Shown: positions 25,600 to 35,071 of the stretch, piece by piece
Numbering within the stretch: position 1 is the stretch's first letter
How the letters are laid out: every line of letters begins with the position of its first letter
Assembly: GCF_000002985.6 (NCBI RefSeq)
Contig: NC_003284.9
Span: 13,888,001-13,952,000, forward strand
DNA: 64,000 nt
DNA from: Caenorhabditis elegans
Taxonomy: Eukaryota > Nematoda > Chromadorea > Rhabditida > Rhabditidae
Reading direction: 5' to 3'
Program-made: the position numbers and the translations under genes
Notes under the pieces: model-generated
Told to the model about the DNA's origin: nothing
The model's input: only the letters and a program-made list of their open reading frames with translations
Database searches by the model: none

Positions 25600-25970
25600 A
25601 AATGAAACGGAGAAATGCCAGCAGCGGAAAAATTTAGTTCAAGAAGCCAGCGTCCAATTCAATTTCCCGAATTCATTATTCTCCGAGGGAGAAAAAAATT
25701 AAAGCCAGAAAAAAAAAACGAGAAGGGCGCGAGCACTGAGCACACGAAGTTAATGGAATAGCGAGAGAGATCTAGAGAGAAAGATAAGCAACGGTGCAAT
25801 GCAGTGGCTGGCTCCGAATCAGGCTTCACATTCACACAGAGAGCCCTTCGTGCCAGGCAGTGCTAGCCAGCTTTTCTGGAAAAGTAGATGACGAGGGCAT
25901 GGCGAGGACAGTTGAAAAGAGAAAAACAGAAAAAATAGAGCCGGCAGCTTAGTCAGTGAGTTTTTTTTTT
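25600..25970. promoter_or_regulatory. GC-richer purine-biased noncoding block
   Basis: About 350 bp stands out from its AT-rich surroundings, with plus-strand runs such as GCGAGAGAGATCTAGAGAGAAAG at 25757 onward and GC-rich words (GGCGCGAGCACTGAGCACAC). No frame is open through it and no splice pattern fits. Because the plus strand is purine-biased, it may be a promoter or outron for a minus-strand transcript, most simply a distal promoter of the F-box-like gene 650-1000 bp away. An unannotated noncoding RNA is an alternative. Confidence 0.35.
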
Positions 25971-26435
25971 TTTGATAGAAAAGAGTATTGGACTTGATGA
26001 TCTGGTGCTTAATAAATGTATCATTAGGTAAAAATTTGTTATAAGAATAAATTTTAATAAATGTGACTTTCTTGGCATGCTGATTTTAGCATGTTTTCAC
26101 AACATCAGTAATAATTAGGCAAAGCCTATATCTATCGTTTTGATGAAGTGGTTTAAAACTTACATAATCATTATGTTAGGAAATACTTACAATTGAAATG
26201 AAATGAAGGACACAATATGCTTACCTATAGTCGTTCTAGAGGTCGTCCCTCTATTTTTTTTTTCACAAATACTTACTTGTAATTCTGAATAAGTTTCGCT
26301 GTTTTATCTATTTTCCAAACGTTGTTATCACGGTTTGACCTTGTTGCTATAATTTCTTGTCACCCTGTATAATACATACAACCTAAAAAAGAGTTTTCAC
26401 ATAAAGAACGCATAAAACATATTTTGAGGAACAGA

Positions 26436-26694
26436 TCAATAGGATGTCGCAGTTTCTCGTCTACAAGATCTCTTCGAAAACGAAGAGAAACGACGGAAAT
26501 GCACAAAAAAGTGGCTCAAGTGGTGAAGAGTGCATATCGAGGTGCGCGGACCTTTCAAAGTGCAACCGAGCGCTTTTGCAGCTACATTGAGTGACGTGTG
26601 AACTCGAAGACGAGGAACTAAGAAAAGTTGATTTCTTTGTGGCCGCATTCGCTTGAAGTTTTTGATAATATTTGTTATAGATTTCAATTAACAT
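26436..26694. other. orphan GC-richer ORF island
   Basis: Within 26436-26610 several frames are open on both strands. The plus-strand frame ending at a stop near 26592 reads RSLRKRRETTEMHKKVAQVV and could be a terminal exon. The minus strand has an ATG-started frame of 83 codons (26687-26436) and an overlapping one of 77 codons. None has a recognisable domain or partner exons. A decayed exon or a chance GC-rich patch are both possible, so I do not call a gene. Confidence 0.2.
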
Positions 26695-27348
26695 GCTTTG
26701 GTAGATCAGGTGCTACTTATCTTCAGAATGATAGTGCATTAGACAAACTCAGTTTTAAATAATGTTTGGCAAGTTACATACTCCTGAAATGAAGAATGTC
26801 ATTTTCCCATCAAAAATTTATGTATTTGAAAAATCACATGGAGAAAGAATTCACGCCGGGAAATGGACTTACAGTGGGAAACAGTGAGAAACAGGGTCAG
26901 AAATGGCAAACAATTTTTGAAAACAATCACGGTCAAGATATTGAAATCAATAGTTCGAGTGAAATAAATAAAATAATGTTAAGCTTCGGGTTGATATGAA
27001 ACAAAGTACAGGGAAAAAGTGACAAGTATTTGGATATTTGGAATTCACTCACAAGAGATCGTGAATCCTGTATGAAATGAAAACATGAAATGACAAAATT
27101 TGGATTGTGAGAGAATATAAATTACACTGAAGAAATGATGTCACAGATGAACTTTGGGAAGAGATGGCGAAAAATATTGCAAGGAATAAACGTGATAAGT
27201 TATGTAAATTACAACCATAGAAAAAAGAGAAGTACCAAGACGAATAACTGTTGGCGTATTGAACTCCTATTTGTATTTGAATGAGAAGAGTGTTTAATGA
27301 ATATAATTCAAGACTTGAATGATTGGTAGTATGGATATTGAAAACAAA

Positions 27349-29169
27349 TCAAATGATTCCGAGTTGCAAGAATTCCTCAGCCTGTACCACCGCATTGATG
27401 TCTTCTTCATCGTCCTCAATTTCTTCGGCCTCTCCCTCAAGCGGAACTTGACCACGGATAGGATCAATGCAGTGAACTCTTCTCAGCTGAATGATGCGAG
27501 CAAGACGCGGGCTGTTTTTCAGCTCTTCAATACAGGCAAGCATTTTGTCCATGAACAAGCCAATAAGTTTGGTAACCTCAGTTCGATGGCTGCGATACTT
27601 CACCAAATGCTTCTCAATGGTTTCTTCCAAGTACTTGTTCTTTTCCAATTGCTGCTCTTCAACGGTATCCTTGCGAAATTCGTACCAAGTCCCATGGCGT
27701 CTGTTTTGAGTTTCCTGAAGCTCGTCCTGATCGGATTTACAAACGAATAATTTTAGTTCAACTTACAAAGTCTGTAGGTCCATCTTCAATGCAATCTTGG
27801 ATGGAGTCAAAGTGAGCGGTGTGCTTCGAAATAATTTCGCCGAGTCCGTCTTCTTTCGTGAGTTCTAGAAACTGCTCGAAATGTGCCATAACGGTCTTTT
27901 CGATCTTATTGGCATGAATCTGGAATTAGTTGAAAATTGAAGGATGCTAGAGAGTTTGTCAGCTCTTATGCACTTATATATAGACACAAAAACCCACTTG
28001 ATACACATCTCTTTGCATGTTTGGCATACATGCACCAAGCAAATGCTCGGCACAAGTTATGCAACCTGCACACTCCATGTGTTCCAATCTTTCCGGATTG
28101 ACTCTTGCCTCAAAATATTCGAGTTCAAGTCTCTCTCTCAACTTGTACAACTGTTGACGAAGGCTGTAGGTGCTGGACAAGAAATGGTGGTATTCCATAT
28201 CTTTCTAAAATCAAAAAATTAGAAAGCTATTAAGTAAATAAAAAAAAAATCATTCGGGAAAAAATAATCACCATAATTTTGCATGCTCCTTTGCTTGCAG
28301 CGCAGGTATCCAAGTGGTTAAGAAATGCAACATTGTGGACGCTACTCTTGCAAATCCCGCACATGAATGATTCTGGAAAGTTAGACATTGATATTGCACT
28401 CCTTCATTCAAATTCAACTCACGTCTTTGCTCTCTTCTAGCCACCCGAATGTAATTCTCTGGTGCTAAGTGACGGGCCATCCTTGCCAGATTTTGATTCG
28501 CAAGTTGTGCATCATGTGGGTCCAAGGCGATCAATCGTGGAAATAAATTGGCAAACTCAAGGACTTGGGGATCTTGGCGAACATCACGTCGATTTGGAAC
28601 TTCTTCATCATCGAAATCAATGCCATTGATCTCATCCAAAGCCTCGAGAACTGCAGCATCAGGTTGTAGCGCTGGAAATAAATTAACTGTTTTTTTTAGT
28701 TTTCAAACATAAATTTTTATTAGAAACCCCATTTTTTGTTCTTCGGGCGTTCAGATGGTTGAGGTAAATTTTGAATAACTCCTCAAATATTGGCATTCAA
28801 AACTAAATTGATCTAACTCATTGTGCAAGATTACGCACCTCTTCCAAAGCCGAGGACATTTCTTATAGCATTTCCAACCATATCAATAATATTACCCTGT
28901 CTCGCATTGTTAGCTCTAGCTAGAGCTTCACGTGCCCGAGCACGTCCAAGTTGTGCGCGTCCAGCAGCAGGGCCACCACGTTCACGTGCAGCCTGAGCGC
29001 CACGATCCGCTTGAAGTCTTCTGTTAGCTCTTGCTCTCTCGAACATCTCACGATGACGACGTGCATGATTTCTCAAATTATGATTACGAGCTTGAGGAAT
29101 ATCGGCAGCCTGATCGCGCAATTCTTCTTCATTAGCCTGCTCTTCTGGATTGTTTGCAACAGGCAGCAT
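27349..29169 (-). CDS. unrecognised protein with C2HC-like finger, 472 residues
   Basis: Six exons close in phase: 29169-28839, 28671-28423, 28372-28272, 28204-27998, 27919-27767 and 27726-27349. The start MLPVANNPEEQ follows TTTTTCAG-AT directly, a spliced-leader acceptor. Regions in order: an acidic N-terminus (1-30); an Arg/Ala-rich, probably helical stretch (35-95); an acidic segment with DFDDEEVP (about 128-135); a putative zinc-binding C-x2-C-x11-H-x3-C at 198-217; a second cysteine cluster CAGCITCAEHLLGAC; a long helical, charged region; and an acidic end EGEAEEIEDDEEDINAVV. The spaced cysteines suggest a metal-binding nucleic-acid or ubiquitin-related factor, but that is a guess. The introns are mostly 40-70 nt, typical of an expressed gene. 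I do not recognise a family. Confidence 0.8.
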
Positions 29170-29439
29170 ATCTGAAAAATTCAAGTTTGTGAGAGAATCA
29201 AGAAGTTGCTCAAGAAAGTGCTTTCACGGTGTGATACACTTTACGACGTTTAGAAAAAAATTTTAGAAAACTTTTCAAAAATTAGTGGAAAGAACCAAGT
29301 TAACAGTAGTCAAAGTGGGGTAATGCGGTGTACGACTTATGAAACTAGCGTAACAGTGAAATTTTGTTAAATTAAAACGTATTCTCAAAAAAAGATACTC
29401 CTAAATGCCACGTACCTTGAAAACATGGAAAATGAAAAC

Positions 29440-29770
29440 AAATAAAAAAACAACAATGACGAGAACATCGGAGAGCGGCGAGAGAAAAAAAAGCAGTTTT
29501 AATGCGACGTCTAACTCTCGCTGTAGTCTGCACTATTTCTGTCTTCCGGCAAGAGAACGGCGATCAATATCGTGAGAGAGTCAGAGAAAGAACGGGGAAG
29601 TGTGTGTGGAGGCACAGCGGTATATTGTTAGAGTAGAGAAGAGATTGCAAAACGTCACGGTGCTGCTATGAGACGTTGAGCGAGATATGGTGAGGTAAAA
29701 CTATAATGAAAGGACAATGGGAAATAAGTTATCATACCAAAGAGAGAAAGAGAAGAATCTAAACGAAATT
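29440..29770 (-). promoter_or_regulatory. upstream region of the C2HC-like gene
   Basis: A block about 270-600 bp upstream of the ATG has plus-strand GAGA-type runs (CGGAGAGCGGCGAGAG, GAGAGAGTCAGAGAAAG) and higher G+C. On the minus strand this is CT-rich, as at many worm promoters. A GTACGT donor-like site on the minus strand near 29411-29416 could end a noncoding first exon. Boundaries are approximate. Confidence 0.4.
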
Positions 29771-30479
29771 TGAATGAGAAACAGTTTTTTTTTTTTTTTT
29801 TTGAAATTATTTGTAAGTGTTATGATGATTAAATTAAAAAATAAGAATATTACAAAAAAGTTTCGAATATTTCAAAGTGATAAGAAATTTAAATATATTG
29901 AACATCTTTTCTTTAGAAATTTATGGTTATCAGTCAAAGCCATGTGAACTAGTTTGAATATAATCGACATGAAAATGTTATTTTTCGATATTTTATAGTG
30001 TAAACAACACGGTGAAATAAAAACTACATCGGGGGAAAATAACAGTGAGTCATGTTGGTGGAAACTTTGCCGATCTTGCCGGAAAACGTTTTGCACATTT
30101 TTTTTGGAAATCTCAGAATTTCAATTTTAATCGGCAAAATTGTAGGCATCATATGAAAGAAAACAATGGTAAAACGCCGAAGGAAAAAAAATCAATGAAA
30201 ATAAAGGAAAAAACTATAAAAGTTCAAGAAACTGTGGCTCTTGTCGGCAAGCGTCAACCGCCACCTCAAGAAAAATCCAGAATGAGGAAAAATCTGATAT
30301 AAAAACTATGACAATTTGATTTCGCGCCAGCACGGGAAGTGCGTCAGCTATCTTTGCTTGCGCAGAAAATATTTTTGAATAAAGATTTTGGGCAGGTCTA
30401 GAAATAAGAGATAATCGGAGAAGAATTAAATAGAAAAGCGGGTAAGAACAAAAAAAAATCCCACTAAACGTTTTTGGCA
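29770..30479. other. intergenic, nothing identified
   Basis: AT-rich spacer. It opens with an 18-base T run at about 29785-29802 and holds short ORFs only. Confidence 0.4.
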
Positions 30480-30504
30480 AATCTGATATTCAGCAAACTG
30501 TAAA

Positions 30505-30612
30505 TCGGCAATTTACCGAAAATGAAAATTTCCGGCGAATTGGCAAACCGGCAAATTGCCATAATTGAAAATATCCGGTATATCGGCAAACTGACAACTT
30601 GCCGATTTTTTT
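30505..30612. repeat. dispersed GGCAAATTGCC-type repeat
   Basis: Alternating words TCGGCAATTTACCG, CCGGCGAATTGGCAAACCGG and CCGGTATATCGGCAAACTG form overlapping small palindromes. This style of repeat occurs throughout C. elegans. A related fragment is at about 33650-33710. It is noncoding. Confidence 0.6.
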
Positions 30613-31600
30613 TTCTACTAAAAATTTATTGAAAATTCTTTTGATCTTTTGATAGCTTGTCGCAGATGGAAGTTGTGGGGTTTTAAATGTTCAGGACCTT
30701 CTAAATCGGATTGTTAATTTGAAAATACATTCTGAAAATGTCGATCCTTATACTTTTTTATTCAAACTTTATAAAAGTAGTTTTAAAAAAAGCTTCATTA
30801 ATAGACATATCTGGACGTAATAATAAATGTTTGAAAATATAACATTTTATTTAATTGCTTTCATTTCCCAAAATGACCTGAATATCAAAAAAAAGAGCAC
30901 TAATTGATATATAGAGATTGGCACTGAAAAATTGTTTGGTACCGTAGTACTTCCAAAATCTTCTTTTCCTTATTTTTATAATATAATCTTCCATTTGTTC
31001 GATAAAAAAACCATAATTTAAAAAAACCAAAAGTTTGAAAAAAGGCTTCAAATAGTGCCTAAAAGTTGATGATTGCCGAAAAAGATGATGTTAATCTTTT
31101 TGCAAATGACAACTTTCAGCCAGTTTTCGGTTATTATTTTGAATTTCTCAGCAAAAAAAGATATTTGCAAACAAATCCATTATTTTTCTACATTTAACTT
31201 ACCGAAATAAGCAGTTTTGCAGATCTAAAGTAGATATAACTTTTAATGTTTTTTGCCTCAAATTCATTTTAAATCGTGGAAACAATAGGTTCTAGGTTGT
31301 TAAATGTTTGCCTTGAACATTTTGCTAAAACCTTTTTAGGGATAAACAAAAACAGATAGGTTTTAAATTTATTTGCTTGGTTTTGCGATTTGTTTTTTTG
31401 GAATGGACTAGTGGGAACTCTACACTTTGAAGATCCACAGAATGTTCTAGTGATCAGCCAGATGGTTCCTCACGGTTTCAGCAAAAATATGAAATCCTGA
31501 AAATTTAGAATTAAAAATTACACTTTTAAAATTCACATGTAACGTTTTTTCGTGTATTTTGAAATTGAATAGTTTTCCACTATTTTGTTTGTTTGAAAAA

Positions 31601-31759
31601 TTAATCTACTATCAATTCTTTTTTTACTGGTTTTATCTGTAAATCTTCGGCCATCACCCAAGAGCTGTAATTGTCGTAGTGTTTCTTCAGAAAACTGAAA
31701 ACTTGCCAGTCTATGATTTCCTTTAAAACGTTTGTAATATTTCTCCATTGTGCACTCAT
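31601..31759 (-). CDS. possible 52-residue ORF or leftover exon
   Basis: A strong TTTTTTTCCAG acceptor lies 3 nt before an ATG that opens MSAQWRNITNVLKEIIDWQV, ending at a stop at 31601. The predicted peptide is helical, with repeated Trp and Tyr (FLKKHYDNYSSWVMAEDL). A second frame of 88 codons (31799-31533, also with MEKYYKRFKGNHRL at 31747) overlaps it, so only one can be real. The acceptor plus ATG is the best evidence for the shorter frame. It could be a first or only exon that has lost its partners. No family is recognised. Confidence 0.25.
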   Translation of the reverse strand: MSAQWRNITNVLKEIIDWQVFSFLKKHYDNYSSWVMAEDLQIKPVKKELIVD

Positions 31760-32429
31760 AAACTGGAAAAAAAGATAGCGAGCTGTTTTGTTTTATCATT
31801 TTTGCATGCCTTTACGAAAATGCGTCTGCGAAAATTTTTGCAAAGAGACCTTATCACTACTTTCAAATTTTTAAGATATCACAGCGCAGAGTACTTTGGT
31901 TTTTTTTTGGGTCATCTTCTTTTTACGTATTAAATAAAGTTAAAGTAAGTGCTGGTAAAATTCTGATGAGTTTTGAAATTACTTCAACAAGTTTTCAAAG
32001 GTCAGCTGTCTTAATGAGTATTTTTCAAAATTAATTATTTACCATGCGTTTCAATATTAGTCTTGTACTATTCAGGCTATGAGACACTGCTATGATGAAA
32101 ATTTCATACATGTACGTACTGAGCAAAGTGCAAAGCTGTAGGTCTTACTTTTTATTTAACAAAAAACATTAATAAATTGGAGTTTAAGATAAGTTAATTG
32201 ATAAGTTTATTGCATCTATTTTAGTAAAGAAAAAAAATATATATTTTTGTTCAAAAGTTCAAAGTTAATAATTTAAAAACAACCTGAGTTTTCCATAGAA
32301 CGTTTATGTATTTTTCGGTTTTATGTGTTCCAATTTCTAATTCTTTGCCGATTTCTAATTAAGTTTTTTTTTTCCAAAATAGAATTATAAAACCAATTAC
32401 AATCAACCAATTTCCCCATGCAAAGGTGA

Positions 32430-32905
32430 TTTCTCGAACCTTTGAATTTTCTCATTTTCCATGTCTTCTTTGTTGTCTTATTCGTTTTTATTCGCCTCCT
32501 TCACGTCTCTTTTCAAATTATCGAGAAACTTCTCCACATCGTCGTCGTCTCCTTCTAAGCGAATTCAATTGTCAAACCGGTTTTTGCGTTCTTTCCGACT
32601 CCAAGTGAGAAGACGACGGGGGGAAGAAGAAGATGAAGAAAAAAATGAGAAGGCGTAAGAGAAGACGGCTGAAGAAGAGTAGGCGAAAAAGAACAATGAA
32701 CGATAAAAACGGAGCGACCAGGAGAGACCGAGGGAGGCGACGTTGATCGACGGTTGGGGTGGGCGGTGACTGACCCATCTTTTTTGGACTGACAGCGCAA
32801 ACCGACACACTCACACACGGCATACACCTTTTTCGCACACATAGTTTTACTCGCATTCGACGTCTGAGTGTGTAAACGAGGCATTCACACTGGTTTCCCA
32901 CAGTG
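32430..32905. promoter_or_regulatory. GC-rich block with switch from pyrimidine to purine bias
   Basis: The plus strand is CT-rich from about 32430 to 32570 (CATCGTCGTCGTCTCCTTC) and GA-rich from about 32600 to 32740 (GAAGAAGAAGATGAAG, GAGAAGGCG). CA/TG-rich words follow (CACACTCACACACGG). Several frames are open only because stops are rare in such sequence. The mirror-like bias resembles a divergent promoter, yet no called gene flanks it within 2 kb on either side. An unannotated RNA gene or distal enhancer is possible. Confidence 0.35.
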
Positions 32906-34159
32906 CCATCGGTTTAGATGTACAGGTAATTTAAAATATAGGTTCGTAGTGTAGTTTTCTATAATTTTTCAAAAATAAGAGGTTATTGCACAGACGTAAA
33001 AACATGAAGTGCAAAGCCACATATCTCAATTTAATTGGACAAAAATTTCAAAATTTCCTGATATTTCCAATGATAATCTTTTTTTTTGAGTTTAAAAGAC
33101 CATATTGTTTCTACTTCGTTAATATTATTTTTCGCCAAACATTGAACATGTTATATTTTGTCAGCTTCCTGGCCTGCAGTGGCATCTACCAACGCTGTCA
33201 ATTATTATCTATACATCTGGTATTCACTATCCGACAAGGTTAGTTGATCGAGAGCCGACTGAAACTGAAGAGAGCAGTCTATTGACAGTCGGTTACTCGA
33301 AATCTTTACTGTCATGGAGGCGCTCTCTTCAGATGATGTCTGGCCCATTTTTTAATCAATTTTGAAGAAACTGGGATTTTGCGGCACGATGAAAATGTGA
33401 TTTTTATATTTTTTGTTTTACTGAAATAATTTCAAATAATGATGAACATTTTTCAATATTTCAACAAACTTTAACACTACGAGTGTTCCCGTGTTAAGCA
33501 AATAGTAAATATATGTAAAAAAAGGTTCAAATAATTTTTAAATCAGTTAACAACACTAGGTATTTTGATTTGGCTTAAATTCAACAGGAAAGTTCACTTA
33601 TGTAAAGGCAAAAAAATAATTCTATTGACATCAGTCATATAATATGCGGCAAAGGTGTGCGGTAATCGGAAAATTTTGGCAATTGGCATTACCGGTAATT
33701 CTTAATCTTCAATATATTTTAAGAAATTTTAAATTCAAATTTGACATAATTTGTCAGCTTGGCATGTATTGAGCCAGTTTTCTACCAATATAATAACTTT
33801 ATAACAATCTGAGCCTCAAAATTCTATGCACTAGAAATTTGAAAACTTTTTATTTTTTCCATTGCATGATTTTTGAAATTTTTAGCAATCTGCAGCTCGC
33901 CCCGGGCATGGGGACTTAAAATATGATAATCAGTTTTCTTGTGATAAAATTTATCGTCAGATGAGACACTTTTTGAAATATTGGCGTCGATTTCTGTGGG
34001 CGTCCCAATGCCAAGCAAAAGTTATCACGTTTTAGGTTGTGCTTATTAAAGATCAGGGAATTTTTTTAGAAAAGCAGGGATAGGAGACAAAGTCGGGTCT
34101 GTACAATATTGACAATTTGAAATAGATTTTCATAAGCTGTTGTTTTTACACTTTCAAAC
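32906..34159. other. intergenic, nothing identified
   Basis: AT-rich spacer holding one copy of the GGCAATT-type dispersed repeat near 33650-33710. Short ORFs only. Confidence 0.4.
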
Positions 34160-34660
34160 ATGAAACAGTTTTCTCAAAATCATGTTATAAGTTACTATCG
34201 AAGATCTATCTTTTGCCAATTACCAACATGTAAACTTTCAAAACTCACATTTAATTCATTCGAAAAGATAATCCTTTGGGCTTCAAAGTTTCTTTATTCT
34301 CGTTACAAAGATTCTGAGCAAAATAGCAAAACCCGGTTCCCTTACAGAATTAAGCTATGCGGCGTTAAAAATGACAGTTTCCTGCATAAAAATTTTAATT
34401 ACTGGAATAAAATAGTACCTTATTTCCCCAAGCCTGTCTCAGAAATTTTGTTCGGAAAACGTCTCGGTCAACTTTTTGTTGACAATGTTTTACCCTCTTC
34501 CCCCCCTCATACTTAGTCACCGGACTCTTGCGGGTCCAAATGATTATTTTATATCTAGTTATTCATTCCTTTTTCCTTCACTTCACTGCTTTGTCGTAAT
34601 TGTGTCATTGTGATTGTTGCCTGATGAATAAATATAAATAAATAAATAAAAATAATTGTA
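34160..34660 (+). mobile_element. 3' end of a non-LTR (LINE) retrotransposon, 5'-truncated
   Basis: An open frame of 118 codons (34160-34516) ends with a stop. Its last third, RIKLCGVKNDSFLHKNFNYW followed by NKIVP, has the R-L---N-F--R---WN-LP pattern found at the C-terminus of LINE reverse-transcriptase proteins. A short GC-richer 3' tail follows, and the copy ends in a TAAA-type microsatellite (about 34626-34652, AATAAATATAAATAAATAAAT), as in CR1-like elements such as the C. elegans Sam and Frodo families. The catalytic domain is absent, so this is a dead 5'-truncated copy. The exact family is not determined. Confidence 0.7.
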
Positions 34661-34679
34661 TGCATTAAAATAAACAACA

Positions 34680-35071
34680 ATAAAAACGACCGGTGAGGTT
34701 ATACTTGACAGTGGCTAGGAACCCGAAAAAAATTGAGACTGAGCACTATGAGATACAAGTACAATACAAGATGGGCTGCTTGTTGAAAAAAAAATCACAG
34801 GAAAAAACTAGAAGTCGTAAAATTGGTTAGTATGGTAAGAAGAAATGGTATGGTAAAAAAGTGGGTAATAAGGCTGTTATTGGTAGGCGAGCCATTGATC
34901 AAAATTAACTGCTGAGAAGTTCCTGTTATGAGATACAAGTACGATACAAGTTGGGCTGCTTGTTGAAAAAAATCACAGAAAAACAACTAGAAATGGTAAA
35001 ATTGGAAAGAAATGATATGGTACAAAATTGGGTCGTAAGATTGATGTTTGTAGTTGAGCCAATAGTCAAAA
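34680..35071 (-). repeat. 180-bp tandem duplication in the 3' flank of the first meg gene
   Basis: The word GAGATACAAGTACAATACAA starts near 34750 and recurs at 34930 (one change), followed each time by GGGCTGCTTGTTGAAAAA and a similar AATTGG-containing tail. The period is about 180 bp. The unit includes a degenerate copy of the gene's tiny last exon (about 34889-34925, compared with the working exon 35072-35096). A matching pair occurs downstream of the second meg gene. Confidence 0.8.

Noticed and set aside
26325-26385. CACCCTGTATAATAC word resembling a mariner end
   Set aside because: No opposite end or transposase found nearby.
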